Below are positions 25,323 to 34,118 of a stretch of DNA of 64,000 nucleotides, one piece after another. The notes under the pieces were generated by a model, which did not search any database, had not been told where the DNA came from, and was given only the letters and a program-made list of their open reading frames with translations. Every line of letters begins with the position of its first letter. Within the stretch, counting starts at the first letter, position 1. A program made the position numbers and the translations under genes. Source of the stretch: Natrinema sp. CBA1119 (GTDB lineage Archaea; Halobacteriota; Halobacteria; Halobacteriales; Natrialbaceae); contig NZ_PDBS01000001.1 of assembly GCF_002572525.1 (NCBI RefSeq), positions 2,914,001 through 2,978,000 of the forward strand. The letters run 5' to 3'.

Positions 25323-26537
25323 GTGAGTCGGCGTCCCCAACTGAACCGGGAAGTCCGAAAGGAGTCGGTAGAGAAATTCAATGAATGGTGTCAACGTGAA
25401 GGTCACGTGAATGGCGGCGATAAGGGGCGACATGCTGAACAAGCGATAGTCGAGTATCTTCCACCAACGTATCGTCCCGATCGGTTCCGGGATGATCTTG
25501 ACGAACTCGAAGCTGATCTTCGGACGGATCTTGACCAAGCCGGACTCTTGGACGTCTGTTCTTCATCGAAACAAAACCCTGCTGTCTCGCGTAGCGACGA
25601 AACGGTAAAAGTCACATACCGCATCGCAGACGATGTCCAAAACGCGCTTGAACAATACGTCTACGACCAAGAAAAGAAAGTCCGTAGTGTGAGTGGAGAT
25701 TACATAGCGACGGCATTCGACGAATACCGTGACGGCGGTCAAGTTGCACGGGTTCGACGGTACTACGAACAGCTCCGTGATGGAACAGACATCGTTTCCG
25801 AAGATCGGGTTGGACAAGTAATTGACCAACTTAACAATAATCTTGACTACCCGGAGTATTGCCACATAAAGGGAATTAGAGTTGCCGTTGATGAGGCGTT
25901 AGATGTCCATTCTGACGATATCCGCGACGATTTCGCTGACCGTGTCATTGACCGACTTGGATTTGTCGCTGTAGAGACAAGCGATGGCGTGTACGCAACG
26001 CCCGAGCGAGCAAAGCAGTTAGCTCAAGAAAACAAAACTGACGATGATCTCGACTGGTACGAAATGGACAAGAAGGACCGTGTTGAGCACCTCGTAGCGG
26101 CATTAAAGGCGCGTGCTAACGGATCTTCTAGTGCTGGCGTAGACTACAATCAGGTTCGTGATCAGATCTTTGATCGGCATCCCAGTAACGATTACTGCTA
26201 CGAACTAATGTCATTAGCCGACGAGTATCCCGGGTTTGAATACGGAGAACACAATGGAAAACTGAGACTCCGTTATAATAGAGAAAGTGACCCAGCAGAA
26301 ATAGATGATGACTGGGTTGACCGAGCAGTCGAACTCATCGAGGAATTCTGTAAGGAAACTGGACTACCACCGAACGATGTAGAACAGCCAATTTTGGACA
26401 ATCGAATTGTGCAAGCACGATTCCCAACCGAATACGACGAAGTTGAAGGCCCAAACGATCAGGCCATAGAGAACGTAACTGAGGAAGATCGCATCCGCGT
26501 TCGTGTAGCCATCGATGACTCCGGAAGTAATGAATGA
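25323..26537 (+). CDS. plasmid-type protein, possible RepH-like replication protein
   Basis: The 404-aa protein is acidic and has no enzyme motif that I can see. It starts MSRRPQLNREVRKESVEKFN and has repeated helical segments (VTYRIADDVQNALEQYVYDQ; YNQVRDQIFDRHPSNDYCYE). Its AT-rich leader with repeated GGTTC motifs and its codon use, less GC-rich than the neighbours, recall haloarchaeal plasmid replication genes. A partition or copy-control role is also possible. The GTG at 25323 follows a good AGGAGG at 25310. Confidence 0.45.
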   Translation: MSRRPQLNREVRKESVEKFNEWCQREGHVNGGDKGRHAEQAIVEYLPPTYRPDRFRDDLDELEADLRTDLDQAGLLDVCSSSKQNPAVSRSDETVKVTYRIADDVQNALEQYVYDQEKKVRSVSGDYIATAFDEYRDGGQVARVRRYYEQLRDGTDIVSEDRVGQVIDQLNNNLDYPEYCHIKGIRVAVDEALDVHSDDIRDDFADRVIDRLGFVAVETSDGVYATPERAKQLAQENKTDDDLDWYEMDKKDRVEHLVAALKARANGSSSAGVDYNQVRDQIFDRHPSNDYCYELMSLADEYPGFEYGEHNGKLRLRYNRESDPAEIDDDWVDRAVELIEEFCKETGLPPNDVEQPILDNRIVQARFPTEYDEVEGPNDQAIENVTEEDRIRVRVAIDDSGSNE

Positions 26538-26616
26538 AATAGATGGCTCTGTTGAACCCGGTTTCGCGGATACAACCCTGAGGAAGAGCGAGGAAGATAC
26601 CCTTCCAGAACGCATG

Positions 26617-27066
26617 TTACGCCGAGGCTGGTGATTCGGATGTGTCTCCGAGTGACTTCGTCAGTTCAACCTCGATCTTCACCGTGTCGTAGGGGACGAA
26701 GGGCTGCTTCGCGACACCTGCTTCACGGAAGTGCACGATGCGGTACTCGTGTAGTGTCTGGACGTCGTCGTGGACTTGTCGGATGTCACGGTCGAGGCGG
26801 TCGGCGAGGGCACGGATGCTGTCTGCGGGTGCATCCATCAGGCTCTTCACAAGATCCAAGCGGCGTGGGGTGAGGATGCGCTGGAGGCGGCTGGCGTCCT
26901 GGAAGTTCACGACGTGGGCGATGTCTTCGCCGTCTTCCCAGCGGGCAGCGCGGTCCAGTGCGTTCTCCTTGTGCTCCTCGAACGGTTTCGACGTGATGCG
27001 AAGGATCGAGGGGTATTCAACGTCCTCCGGGGGTTCGTGTGCGTGGTTAGGCGAATTCTTGTTCAT
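26617..27066 (-). CDS. TumA-like antitoxin, winged-helix DNA-binding protein
   Basis: The 149-aa protein has a helical N-terminus and a winged helix in the middle (RRLDLVKSLMDAPADSIRAL, then LDRDIRQVHDDVQTLHEYRI). It resembles the HVO_A0114-type DNA-binding proteins paired with TumE toxins. Its ATG at 27066 lies inside the toxin gene, a 20-bp overlap that couples the two. It probably binds its own promoter together with the toxin. Confidence 0.72.
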   Translation of the reverse strand: MNKNSPNHAHEPPEDVEYPSILRITSKPFEEHKENALDRAARWEDGEDIAHVVNFQDASRLQRILTPRRLDLVKSLMDAPADSIRALADRLDRDIRQVHDDVQTLHEYRIVHFREAGVAKQPFVPYDTVKIEVELTKSLGDTSESPASA

Positions 27067-27352
27067 GGATGGTTTCAACCTCGGTGAGGAATTGCTGGAG
27101 ATGTGATCGAAGGTCTTCGAATTCGATGCCTTCGACCTCGCCACGGTAGTGTCGGTGATGGCGGCCGACGCCGTGGGCGTCGTTTGCGTTGTCGTACCGG
27201 AGGATTTCTTCGTCGGCTGGGCCGAGGTACTGAAAGCTGTATTTGAGTCCCTCCGGGAACTGGTCGCTTTCAGGGACGTCCCAGGCAAGTGCTTCCCAGC
27301 GGTCACCGGCTGGAAATTCATCGTCGTCCTCGAAGATCTTCCTAGCTGGCAT
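27047..27352 (-). CDS. TumE-family (DUF6516) toxin
   Basis: The 101-aa protein has the family core YSFQYLGPADEEILRYDNAN, then DAHGVGRHHRHYRGE and a C-terminal helix (FEDLRSHLQQFLTEVETIHE). DUF6516 proteins are the toxin halves of TumE-TumA type II systems. I start at the ATG 27352 (MPARKIFEDDD), because family members begin directly with the first strand; a GTG at 27385 would add 11 residues. The toxin gene comes first, followed by the overlapping antitoxin. Confidence 0.72.
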   Translation of the reverse strand: MPARKIFEDDDEFPAGDRWEALAWDVPESDQFPEGLKYSFQYLGPADEEILRYDNANDAHGVGRHHRHYRGEVEGIEFEDLRSHLQQFLTEVETIHEQEFA

Positions 27353-27457
27353 CCAAGCACCTGCGTTGTCCACATAGGACAACACACCCGGCCCTCATAG
27401 CCGTTGTGGTAAAATAACATCACAACGATACCGCAAGGATAGGCAGGCAGTATTATA

Positions 27458-27510
27458 CGACATCGAGGAGAATACCCGTGCCTTTAGGCGCGGGATGAAT
27501 CCGACAACTC
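27458..27510. repeat. solo IS200/IS605-type end
   Basis: TACGACATCGAGGAGAATAC followed by the hairpin CCCGTGCCTTTAGGCGCGGG and ATGAATCCGACAACT. It is the same end as the one split at 21190-22627, but here uninterrupted. It belongs to neither neighbour, so it is the relic of another element or a small non-autonomous one. Confidence 0.55.
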
Positions 27511-27601
27511 CTCCGCAATCCACCGCCGATGGCAAGGCCGGATATTCCACCGGTAAACGACCACGGGTCGGGTGACCCGTGGCTTTTCTAATTCCCTCAG
27601 C

Positions 27602-28918
27602 CTACGTCGTAAGCACTCCACGCGAAGCGATTTCGCGGGATGAGGATGGGCGATTTACAGAGCGCCCCGACCCAGACAGGCTCACCTTCCGAACAAATGG
27701 TTGGGTTTTGCGAGTCCGGTAATTAATCGATTCAACGTCTATGCCAGCGTGTTTCGCCCACGCTCGCCACGCTACATTCACGCTCGCGTTTCGGTCAGCG
27801 TGGTCTTGCTGAACCTCGCACGAATCATTCGTACAGTGGAACCGCCGACCTTGGCGGTAGCCACGGTGTCCACAGCACGAACACGACTTCGAGTTGTAGC
27901 AACTGTCTACCGTGTCCGTGGGGATCTCGTTCCACGTCGCCTTGTACGAGACGAATTTCTCGAACTTGTGGAACGGTAGTTTGTGCAGTCTACGGTTCAT
28001 GTATGTACCGTATTTGATCTCGTCGCGGATACCTTCCATATCCTCGAACACGATGACTGGGTTCGAGAACTGTTGGGCGAACTCCACCACGATTCGGGAC
28101 ATTCGGTGGAGAATCCACTCGGTGTAGCGTTCTTCTTTCTCCCCGAGTTGGTGGTGGATGGAGTATTGGCCGTGTTCTTGACAGCGTTTGGTGATGGTGT
28201 GGTAGCGTTGGCGTTCGGCTTTCACCGAGCCGTAGTCAAGCACGAGTGTTCCGAGAGTGTCCATCGTCTCACGATTAAGAGCGGTGAGGGCGATGTTGCG
28301 CTCATTAATATCTACGCCGACGAGTGTGTCAGCGTCTTCTGGTTCAGGCACTTCAACCTCTGTTTTGACCGTGACATGTAGGTAGTACACGCCATCTCGG
28401 TACAAAAGTTCGGCCTGCCCCAACGACCACTCGTCATCCGTTAAGGCCGACTCGATGTGATTGAGGTCTTCCGGTCGCCCTCGAAGGTGTCCTTTCACCT
28501 TCTTGTACGGCTTCGGACTCACACGGAACTGAACGCGGTCGTCCTCTTCGTTGTAGGTGAGTCGATAACCTTCGGTGTGCGCCATAACGAGTGGGTATGC
28601 TCCCTTCTTGTCCGTGGCGGGTGGCGACGGTTTCCCGGCGTTGGTGTCGTCTTGGTCGTGCCACCAATTGAGGAGTTCTTTGTAGGAGTCCCACGCTTGC
28701 AGGGCTTTCCCGACGACTGCACACTTGTTGTTCCGCAGGAAGTCATCGCGGTCAACTTCCTTCTGAATCTCAGTGCGAGAGTAGCCTTGTTGCTTGAGTT
28801 CGAGAGTGTCGTTGGAGATGTCTCGTGCGGTGAAGCGGGCATCTTTGAGCCACGACCGCTCACCAGACTCTATGCAGAGTCGGGTGCGTGCGGTCTTCGT
28901 GACTTCTTCGATACCCAT
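27602..28918 (-). CDS. tnpB: TnpB, RNA-guided endonuclease of IS605
   Basis: The 438-aa protein is complete. RuvC residues: Asp in LVGVDINERNIALTAL, Glu in VIVFEDMEGIRDEI, and Asp in QQDHADRNASVNVA; zinc knuckle CSCCGH and CTNDSC. In active TnpB, an omega RNA from the element's right end guides cutting at the donor site. All key residues are present, so it may be active. Confidence 0.88.
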   Translation of the reverse strand: MGIEEVTKTARTRLCIESGERSWLKDARFTARDISNDTLELKQQGYSRTEIQKEVDRDDFLRNNKCAVVGKALQAWDSYKELLNWWHDQDDTNAGKPSPPATDKKGAYPLVMAHTEGYRLTYNEEDDRVQFRVSPKPYKKVKGHLRGRPEDLNHIESALTDDEWSLGQAELLYRDGVYYLHVTVKTEVEVPEPEDADTLVGVDINERNIALTALNRETMDTLGTLVLDYGSVKAERQRYHTITKRCQEHGQYSIHHQLGEKEERYTEWILHRMSRIVVEFAQQFSNPVIVFEDMEGIRDEIKYGTYMNRRLHKLPFHKFEKFVSYKATWNEIPTDTVDSCYNSKSCSCCGHRGYRQGRRFHCTNDSCEVQQDHADRNASVNVAWRAWAKHAGIDVESINYRTRKTQPFVRKVSLSGSGRSVNRPSSSREIASRGVLTT

Positions 28919-28961
28919 ACATTGACTATCGAATCAAATGATGATAAAAGTAGGGATTAGG

Positions 28962-29360
28962 ATGGGAGATTACAGGGGTCATGCACATTCGATTAGTTTG
29001 TGTAAGTATCATTTCGTGTGGTGCCCGAAGTATCGACACGGGATGTTGGAGTTCGTTCGAGACGAACTTGCGGAGTTGTTCCAAGGAACTGCTGAACGGT
29101 TCGGTCACGAGATTATGTCGATGGAGATTGCTACTGACCACGTTCACTTGTTCGTGGAGGCTGACCCGAAATGGAGTCCTGCCGAGATTGCCAAGCAGTT
29201 CAAGGGCTACTCGGGCCAAACGATTCTGAAACGCCATCCAGAAATCAAACAGCGGTATTTCTGGGGAAGTGGAATGTGGAAGGATGGATACTACGTTGGG
29301 ACGACTGGTGCTGTTTCCGAGGACGTGGTTCGTCGGTACATCGAGGAGACGGAACATTAA
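28962..29360 (+). CDS. tnpA: TnpA, Y1 HUH transposase of IS605
   Basis: The protein has the IS200/IS605 TnpA pattern: CKYHFVWCPKYRHGMLEFV, the HUH motif DHVHLFVEADPKW, and catalytic Tyr in KDGYYVGTTG. It nicks and joins single-stranded ends. I place the start at 28962 (MGDYRGHAHS); ATGs at 28938 and 28941 would add eight or seven residues. It is complete and divergent from tnpB. Confidence 0.88.
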   Translation: MGDYRGHAHSISLCKYHFVWCPKYRHGMLEFVRDELAELFQGTAERFGHEIMSMEIATDHVHLFVEADPKWSPAEIAKQFKGYSGQTILKRHPEIKQRYFWGSGMWKDGYYVGTTGAVSEDVVRRYIEETEH

Positions 29361-29612
29361 TCGAGCGTACGCGATTCACCCACGGGTCAGGTGACCCGTG
29401 GAACTCTCGCTGTTTCCTTTAGAAAGTGACGCGCCGGCTGAGATGGTAGCTGGCGTGACCTCAGCGATCCGTGGTGGGTTCGCCACTGAAAATGGTGTTT
29501 TACCGACATATCTTAAGGAATACGGTCCGAATCGGGATTGTATGAGTAGGAGTCCTATGGAAGAAACTACGGGGATTGGTTCTGAGGTAACTGACGAAGT
29601 AGTCGTACTATC

Positions 29613-30434
29613 TTAGCGAAATTGTTCTTTGAGTTCGGACGGGTTATACGTATATATCGGTGGACGTTCGAAGCGGGTATCCGGTATTAAGTACGGTATC
29701 TGAAGGCGGTCAAGAACACCGGTAAGATGTTGCATACCGACGACGGCAACCACGGTGTCGACGGTGTCCATTTGGTAGAGTTCGTGCAGATGCCCTGCCA
29801 TCGCATCGTCACGGATTGTTATGACTTGGTTGAAGAGATCTGGTATTCGCAGTTGTGTTCTTTCGCGCCACTTGCGGATCGTGGGGAGATCCAACAAGTG
29901 GTAGCTGTCAGATGTGAGGTCACTCGGTGTATCAATCACTCCAAGCTCAGAGAGAACGTCAGCGTCTACCTTTGCAAATCGTTCCTTCCCGTCCAGCGGC
30001 CACTCCCAGTGAGGAAGGTCAATTCCTGCAATCGAGAGTGAATCATTGTGTCTGGCGGCGTATCCCGCAGCTTCCAGTTCGTGCTCTGGTGGCCAATCTA
30101 GTTCATATTGGTCTGGATGGTGCTGGAAAATTGCTTCTCGACTGGCTTCCACGGCGACGATATCTGGGTTGAATTGGATAATCGCGGTTGTGAGACGTTC
30201 AATCGTTTTTGGGTGCCCGTGCAGGATTCCGAGAACATGAATGCCTTCAATTCGCCCACCGAGGGAGTACTCTGGAACACCAGTTGGATAGAGTGGTTTG
30301 TGGCTAGTGGCTTCGAAGAAATCATCGGATGGAAGATCTGCTGCCGGTTTTTTCACTGGGGTTGTCGTTTCGATCACTTGACCAACACCGTCCGAGGGAG
30401 AACGGCTGGTTGTATGCTGTTTTTGGTACATCAA
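29613..30434 (-). CDS. TraB/Tiki-superfamily protein
   Basis: The 273-aa protein has the TraB/PrgY pattern: VLGILHGHPKTIERLTTAII with a GxxH-type motif, DIVAVEASREAIFQ with the conserved Glu, and VVAVVGMQHLTGVLDRL near the end (second GxxH). In this superfamily these residues form a metalloprotease-like site; PrgY blocks pheromone signalling in enterococci. Unlike typical archaeal TraB proteins, no membrane helices follow. The function here is unknown. Confidence 0.6.
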   Translation of the reverse strand: MMYQKQHTTSRSPSDGVGQVIETTTPVKKPAADLPSDDFFEATSHKPLYPTGVPEYSLGGRIEGIHVLGILHGHPKTIERLTTAIIQFNPDIVAVEASREAIFQHHPDQYELDWPPEHELEAAGYAARHNDSLSIAGIDLPHWEWPLDGKERFAKVDADVLSELGVIDTPSDLTSDSYHLLDLPTIRKWRERTQLRIPDLFNQVITIRDDAMAGHLHELYQMDTVDTVVAVVGMQHLTGVLDRLQIPYLIPDTRFERPPIYTYNPSELKEQFR

Positions 30435-30504
30435 ATTAAGTGGGCGGACGTAATGTGGCTAGGGGTAGTTTCCGTTCAGTATCCGTCTAAGCGATTGTGA
30501 GTCG

Positions 30505-30939
30505 TTAATACGGTGTGTATTGGGGGTCAACGTCGTGGAGGTGGACGCTGCTGACTTGTTCGGGGTCAACAACGAATTCTGTGCCAGTTTCCTCGGAGTG
30601 TTCGTGTAAGTCAATGAGCCGGTAGATGGCGTTACCGTACCACCCGCAGTCGCATCGGGCAGTTGCGTGAGCGCCATTCGACGTGTCGAGTGAGACTTCA
30701 GTTAGCTCGAGTTTGTCGTGACAGACCGGGCATTCGTCTGGGATCGCGGCGTATGCGTGCCCGTTGATGCAACGGAGGTCGTCCGGATTGATTCCCTCCG
30801 TGGAGAGTACGTCTCTAATAGCATCTCCGAGTTCGATGGCAAGGTTCGCTCGCGCTTCTTCGTCATTCGGAAGATCAGATCCTTCGATGTGGATGGTTAA
30901 ACGGTCTCCGCTCGGTGAATTACTTGATCGCATACCCAA
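30505..30939 (-). CDS. hypothetical protein with zinc ribbon (144 aa)
   Basis: The protein has CPVCHDKLEL and ARCDCGW, with CINGH further upstream, so four or five cysteines could bind one zinc. The N-terminus (LTIHIEGSDLPNDEEARANL) and the rest show no known domain. It is separated by about 70 bp from the TraB-family gene on the same strand. Confidence 0.5.
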   Translation of the reverse strand: MGMRSSNSPSGDRLTIHIEGSDLPNDEEARANLAIELGDAIRDVLSTEGINPDDLRCINGHAYAAIPDECPVCHDKLELTEVSLDTSNGAHATARCDCGWYGNAIYRLIDLHEHSEETGTEFVVDPEQVSSVHLHDVDPQYTPY

Positions 30940-31226
30940 TTTTTGAACGGATGATATTTAAAACTCTGCCTCTCAGAGAACTATAACCTCTGTAAGCAGC
31001 CGATACACTGGGTTTGCGGGTTTTTCGTGCCAAAAATAGAATTGGAGATTGTTTCAGATAGAGTATAGTGATCGTAACGGCTGACGCAGGCAGTTATTGC
31101 AATGAAATCTCCGGAATCGGTAGGAGGCGACCACTCCCAGAATGAGCTGCCATGGAGACCATGTACTAGATCTCTTCACGAGGTTGGAGTGAATGTTAGA
31201 AATCCGTCGTAAGCGGACAAGAAATA
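30940..31226. other. intergenic, no gene seen
   Basis: AT-rich DNA at 30945-30975 (GATATTTAAAACTC) is a likely TATA region for the 144-aa gene. The rest shows no recognisable gene or repeat. Confidence 0.4.
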
Positions 31227-34118
31227 TTATCGGATATCCTTCTCAATTGCGTTGTGTTTCAGGTTTCGAATAATTTCAATGGCTGTGATGCCTGGCTCAT
31301 CTGGGTTGATGTCGGCGGGGGATGTCGTGTCTGAGTAGGTGGCGCCGGAGTAGTCAATACGGCTGGCTGCGGCTTGGGTTGCAAGATCGTCGAAGAGGTT
31401 TGTAGCTGCTGTACTATTGGGAACAACCCACCGAGCGGTGTCTGGATCAGCAGTACAGAGCTTCCGATAAGTCTCGACGACGGAATCGTTTTGATCACTG
31501 TTTTCACGTTCAGCTTCCGTTGCGTGGATGATGTTCCCATCCGTATCGAGGACTGCAACGTCAATGTTTTTCGTCACGGTCTCGCCATCAGGGGTCGTGA
31601 CTTCGATCGGGACGTACGTCTCAACGTGAAGGGTCGGATCGTCTTCGAAGCGTGCTTTGTAATCAAGTTCGCTTCCACGAACCATCGTGTAATGCTCGAG
31701 GGTGTCGTTAAGTTCCCGAATTCCCGGTCCGTATTCCTGCCCTTGTTTCCAGGGCTCGTTGATGTGACGGCGGCCTGCGGGCGTTACTGTGTAGAGGACG
31801 TGGGGATCGGTATCCTCGGTGATATACCCGTGTTGCTTCAGCAGGTCGATGTCAGCCGGTGCGAGATCGTAGTCATCGCGGAGTTTCGTTCCGCTATCTC
31901 GAAGCGGGTCGTATTCGAAGTAATGATCGACTTGTTGGGTTTCGACGAGGTACAGCCCTTTCAGGAATTTGAAGTGGTTGAGGCTGAGATCGCTTTCTTC
32001 GATGTCTTCTGCTGTGACTTTCAGCGCAGGGTCTGGCATGCGCCGCAGCGCGTCTCGGTCAACCTCGTCGAGTGACTCACAGCACGTAATCGCTGCGCGT
32101 AGCCCATCCGTAGTCGCGTCACGAAGCGACGCATTCTCTCCATCGTCGGGGAAACACTGCATGCACTTGTAACACTGCCGCGTGTCATCGTACTCGATTG
32201 CTGGCGGTAACGCGGTGCGACGCGGGATATGCGTCCGCTCACGAATTGATCCGCCCGTAGACGCTGACAGACCTGTGTACGAGGGGACTTGCGTGTTCAC
32301 GCCTGGATCAGGAACGTCAACCGTTGCAAAACTCGATAGGACGTGCTCAAGTGCGTCCTGTTGATGTGGGTATGACTTCGTTTCCGTCGGTGCTGGCGTT
32401 GCGTCTGTTTGAGCGAGTTTGCGAACCGGAAGGATGAATGGCGCCCAGTCGCGCAGGTCGAGACGGGTGTTCCACAGTGCGTCTGACCCGTTCGTCGTGA
32501 TTTCCTTGGCAAGGGTGCAATCCGAGTCTGAAAGCCGGTTATCCAGAACGAACGATGCGGACTGGCCGTCGTTGGCCGCCATGACGATATCTGCGCTTTG
32601 ACTGATCGAGTCCCAAAGGCTACGATTCGATTCTGCAACAGCGTACGTCGTTGCGACATCGATTGCGAGACGGTGCTCACTGGTCTTTCGAAGTGCACGC
32701 TCAACGATGTCTTGGTGAGCGTTCGTTGCGGAGAGAAGCTGTGGCGTGAGTGCGAACACGTTGCCAGTACAGTCTGGCGCTGTGTCGCCGAGTCCATAGC
32801 CGGCGTTGCTGAGTTCCGAGAGCAGCAAGGCAGTGCTTTCATCGGCGCAGTGTGTAAGTGACTCATGGTCAGACAGGTCGATCAGATAGAGCGTTGCCGG
32901 TCCCGTAAGCATCTCTTTGAACCACGGGCGAAGCTCGGCAATCCGGTCTTCCGTGAGGAACGGCGAAAGCGCGTTACCCGTAATCCGTTCGGGCACCATG
33001 ATATCATCTACAGACGAGTCTTCCCTGTAGAAATGACAGTAGAGGTATGCGCAGTACGTGATGACGGTGTTGCTTGTCGAGAGCACGAACGTGGGCCGGT
33101 TAGATCGCAACGCGCTCACAACCGTGTTCTCGACGTGAAACAGTGTCTCTGGTGATGCAACGCGAAGCACCGATGCAGGTAGATCAGGTACGCCGAGTCC
33201 CAGGCGTGATTTCAACTGTCTGTCGGCACGAAACGTTGATTCACTGCCGATAGCCCACTTCGAGTCTAGGAGCGCGGAGATCTTGTCCGTTGGCCCGTTC
33301 TCGAGACCGCTTACTGTGCCGCCAATCCCGGATCGTAGTGACGATTTACGGGCTGGCGGGTAGATGAACCCTCTCGCGTAATTAAATGGCGGATCAAATG
33401 ATCCCCCATCTTTCAGTAACGCATGCCGGAAACACACGCTGAACTCCTTGTCAGTTCGTTCAACAGGGTGTAACCAGTACAAGGGATGTGTGGGACCCTG
33501 AGCGTCGGGGTTAGTGATCGGAGAGAGATCACAGTCTTGTGCCGGGTTTCGGGATGTGGTGTCGAGCAGGACCCGGATCGTCATGCCACTGCTACTGGAA
33601 CACAGCAGTTGAATGGCCCACTGCGTATTCGTTCGGTCGAGTGTCTGAATCAGCGCGACAAGTCCAGCGCTCGGTGCAACCGAGGGATACGGATCAGACT
33701 GCGAGCCAGTCGTGGACGGACCGTGGTCTCGTGGGAGTAGTTCGAGTAGCGTGCCTGACTCTGGCGGGCACACATGCTCTTCAAATAGCGTCTCGGGTGT
33801 CCAGTACGGGTCAGCCGTCAGGTCTGTGTAGTCGAACGCAGTTGTGAACGATGCTTCAGCGCCAGTCTTGTGCTCGCGTTCGTTTGGGTGCGGGGCGAGA
33901 TACGACGGTCGATACACAAGATCGTCATCGACGGTCCGGTATACCAGCAGCTCGAAGGGTGCATACGTGATGTTGCGGTCAGCGTCGAAATACGCCAGGC
34001 TTGGCAGCGATCCGAGAAGCTCTCGAAATGGTTTCTCAATTACTCCATCGAGCGTCGTAACTCGCGGAACTGATGTGAACGTCCCGCGGCGGGCTCGCGG
34101 TGGTGTCTTCTTACTCAT
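31227..34118 (-). CDS. large paralogue B: zinc knuckle, winged helix, nuclease-like end
   Basis: This 963-aa protein is unknown to me. Visible blocks: an N-terminal beta-rich part (YAPFELLVYR; WAIQLLCSSSSGMTIRVLLD) similar in layout to HAS-barrel regions of HerA/VirB4 ATPases; a central ATPase-like stretch without Walker A; CYKCMQC at about 640 plus ITCC about 25 residues later; a winged helix (VDHYFEYDPLRDSGTKLRDD...); and a C-terminal NIDVAVLDTDGNIIHATEAE, which has the spacing of a PD-(D/E)XK site. The start MSKKTPPRARRG overlaps the upstream gene by 8 bp. It pairs with its paralogue at 34111-37185. Confidence 0.55.
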   Translation of the reverse strand: MSKKTPPRARRGTFTSVPRVTTLDGVIEKPFRELLGSLPSLAYFDADRNITYAPFELLVYRTVDDDLVYRPSYLAPHPNEREHKTGAEASFTTAFDYTDLTADPYWTPETLFEEHVCPPESGTLLELLPRDHGPSTTGSQSDPYPSVAPSAGLVALIQTLDRTNTQWAIQLLCSSSSGMTIRVLLDTTSRNPAQDCDLSPITNPDAQGPTHPLYWLHPVERTDKEFSVCFRHALLKDGGSFDPPFNYARGFIYPPARKSSLRSGIGGTVSGLENGPTDKISALLDSKWAIGSESTFRADRQLKSRLGLGVPDLPASVLRVASPETLFHVENTVVSALRSNRPTFVLSTSNTVITYCAYLYCHFYREDSSVDDIMVPERITGNALSPFLTEDRIAELRPWFKEMLTGPATLYLIDLSDHESLTHCADESTALLLSELSNAGYGLGDTAPDCTGNVFALTPQLLSATNAHQDIVERALRKTSEHRLAIDVATTYAVAESNRSLWDSISQSADIVMAANDGQSASFVLDNRLSDSDCTLAKEITTNGSDALWNTRLDLRDWAPFILPVRKLAQTDATPAPTETKSYPHQQDALEHVLSSFATVDVPDPGVNTQVPSYTGLSASTGGSIRERTHIPRRTALPPAIEYDDTRQCYKCMQCFPDDGENASLRDATTDGLRAAITCCESLDEVDRDALRRMPDPALKVTAEDIEESDLSLNHFKFLKGLYLVETQQVDHYFEYDPLRDSGTKLRDDYDLAPADIDLLKQHGYITEDTDPHVLYTVTPAGRRHINEPWKQGQEYGPGIRELNDTLEHYTMVRGSELDYKARFEDDPTLHVETYVPIEVTTPDGETVTKNIDVAVLDTDGNIIHATEAERENSDQNDSVVETYRKLCTADPDTARWVVPNSTAATNLFDDLATQAAASRIDYSGATYSDTTSPADINPDEPGITAIEIIRNLKHNAIEKDIR

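Larger units (their letters stand above)
27549..29401. mobile_element. intact IS605-type element (divergent tnpA and tnpB)
   Basis: Matching hairpins lie at both ends: CCACGGGTCGGGTGACCCGTGG near 27549 and CCACGGGTCAGGTGACCCGTGG near 29380. Between them are tnpB leftward and tnpA rightward, 19-43 bp apart, the classic IS605 arrangement. IS200/IS605 elements insert without target duplication, so exact ends are approximate. Confidence 0.85.

Noticed and set aside
24985-25326. 113-codon frame upstream of the plasmid-type gene
   Set aside because: Composition is unlike haloarchaeal proteins (basic, low in acidic residues) and it overlaps the AT-rich repeat cluster.
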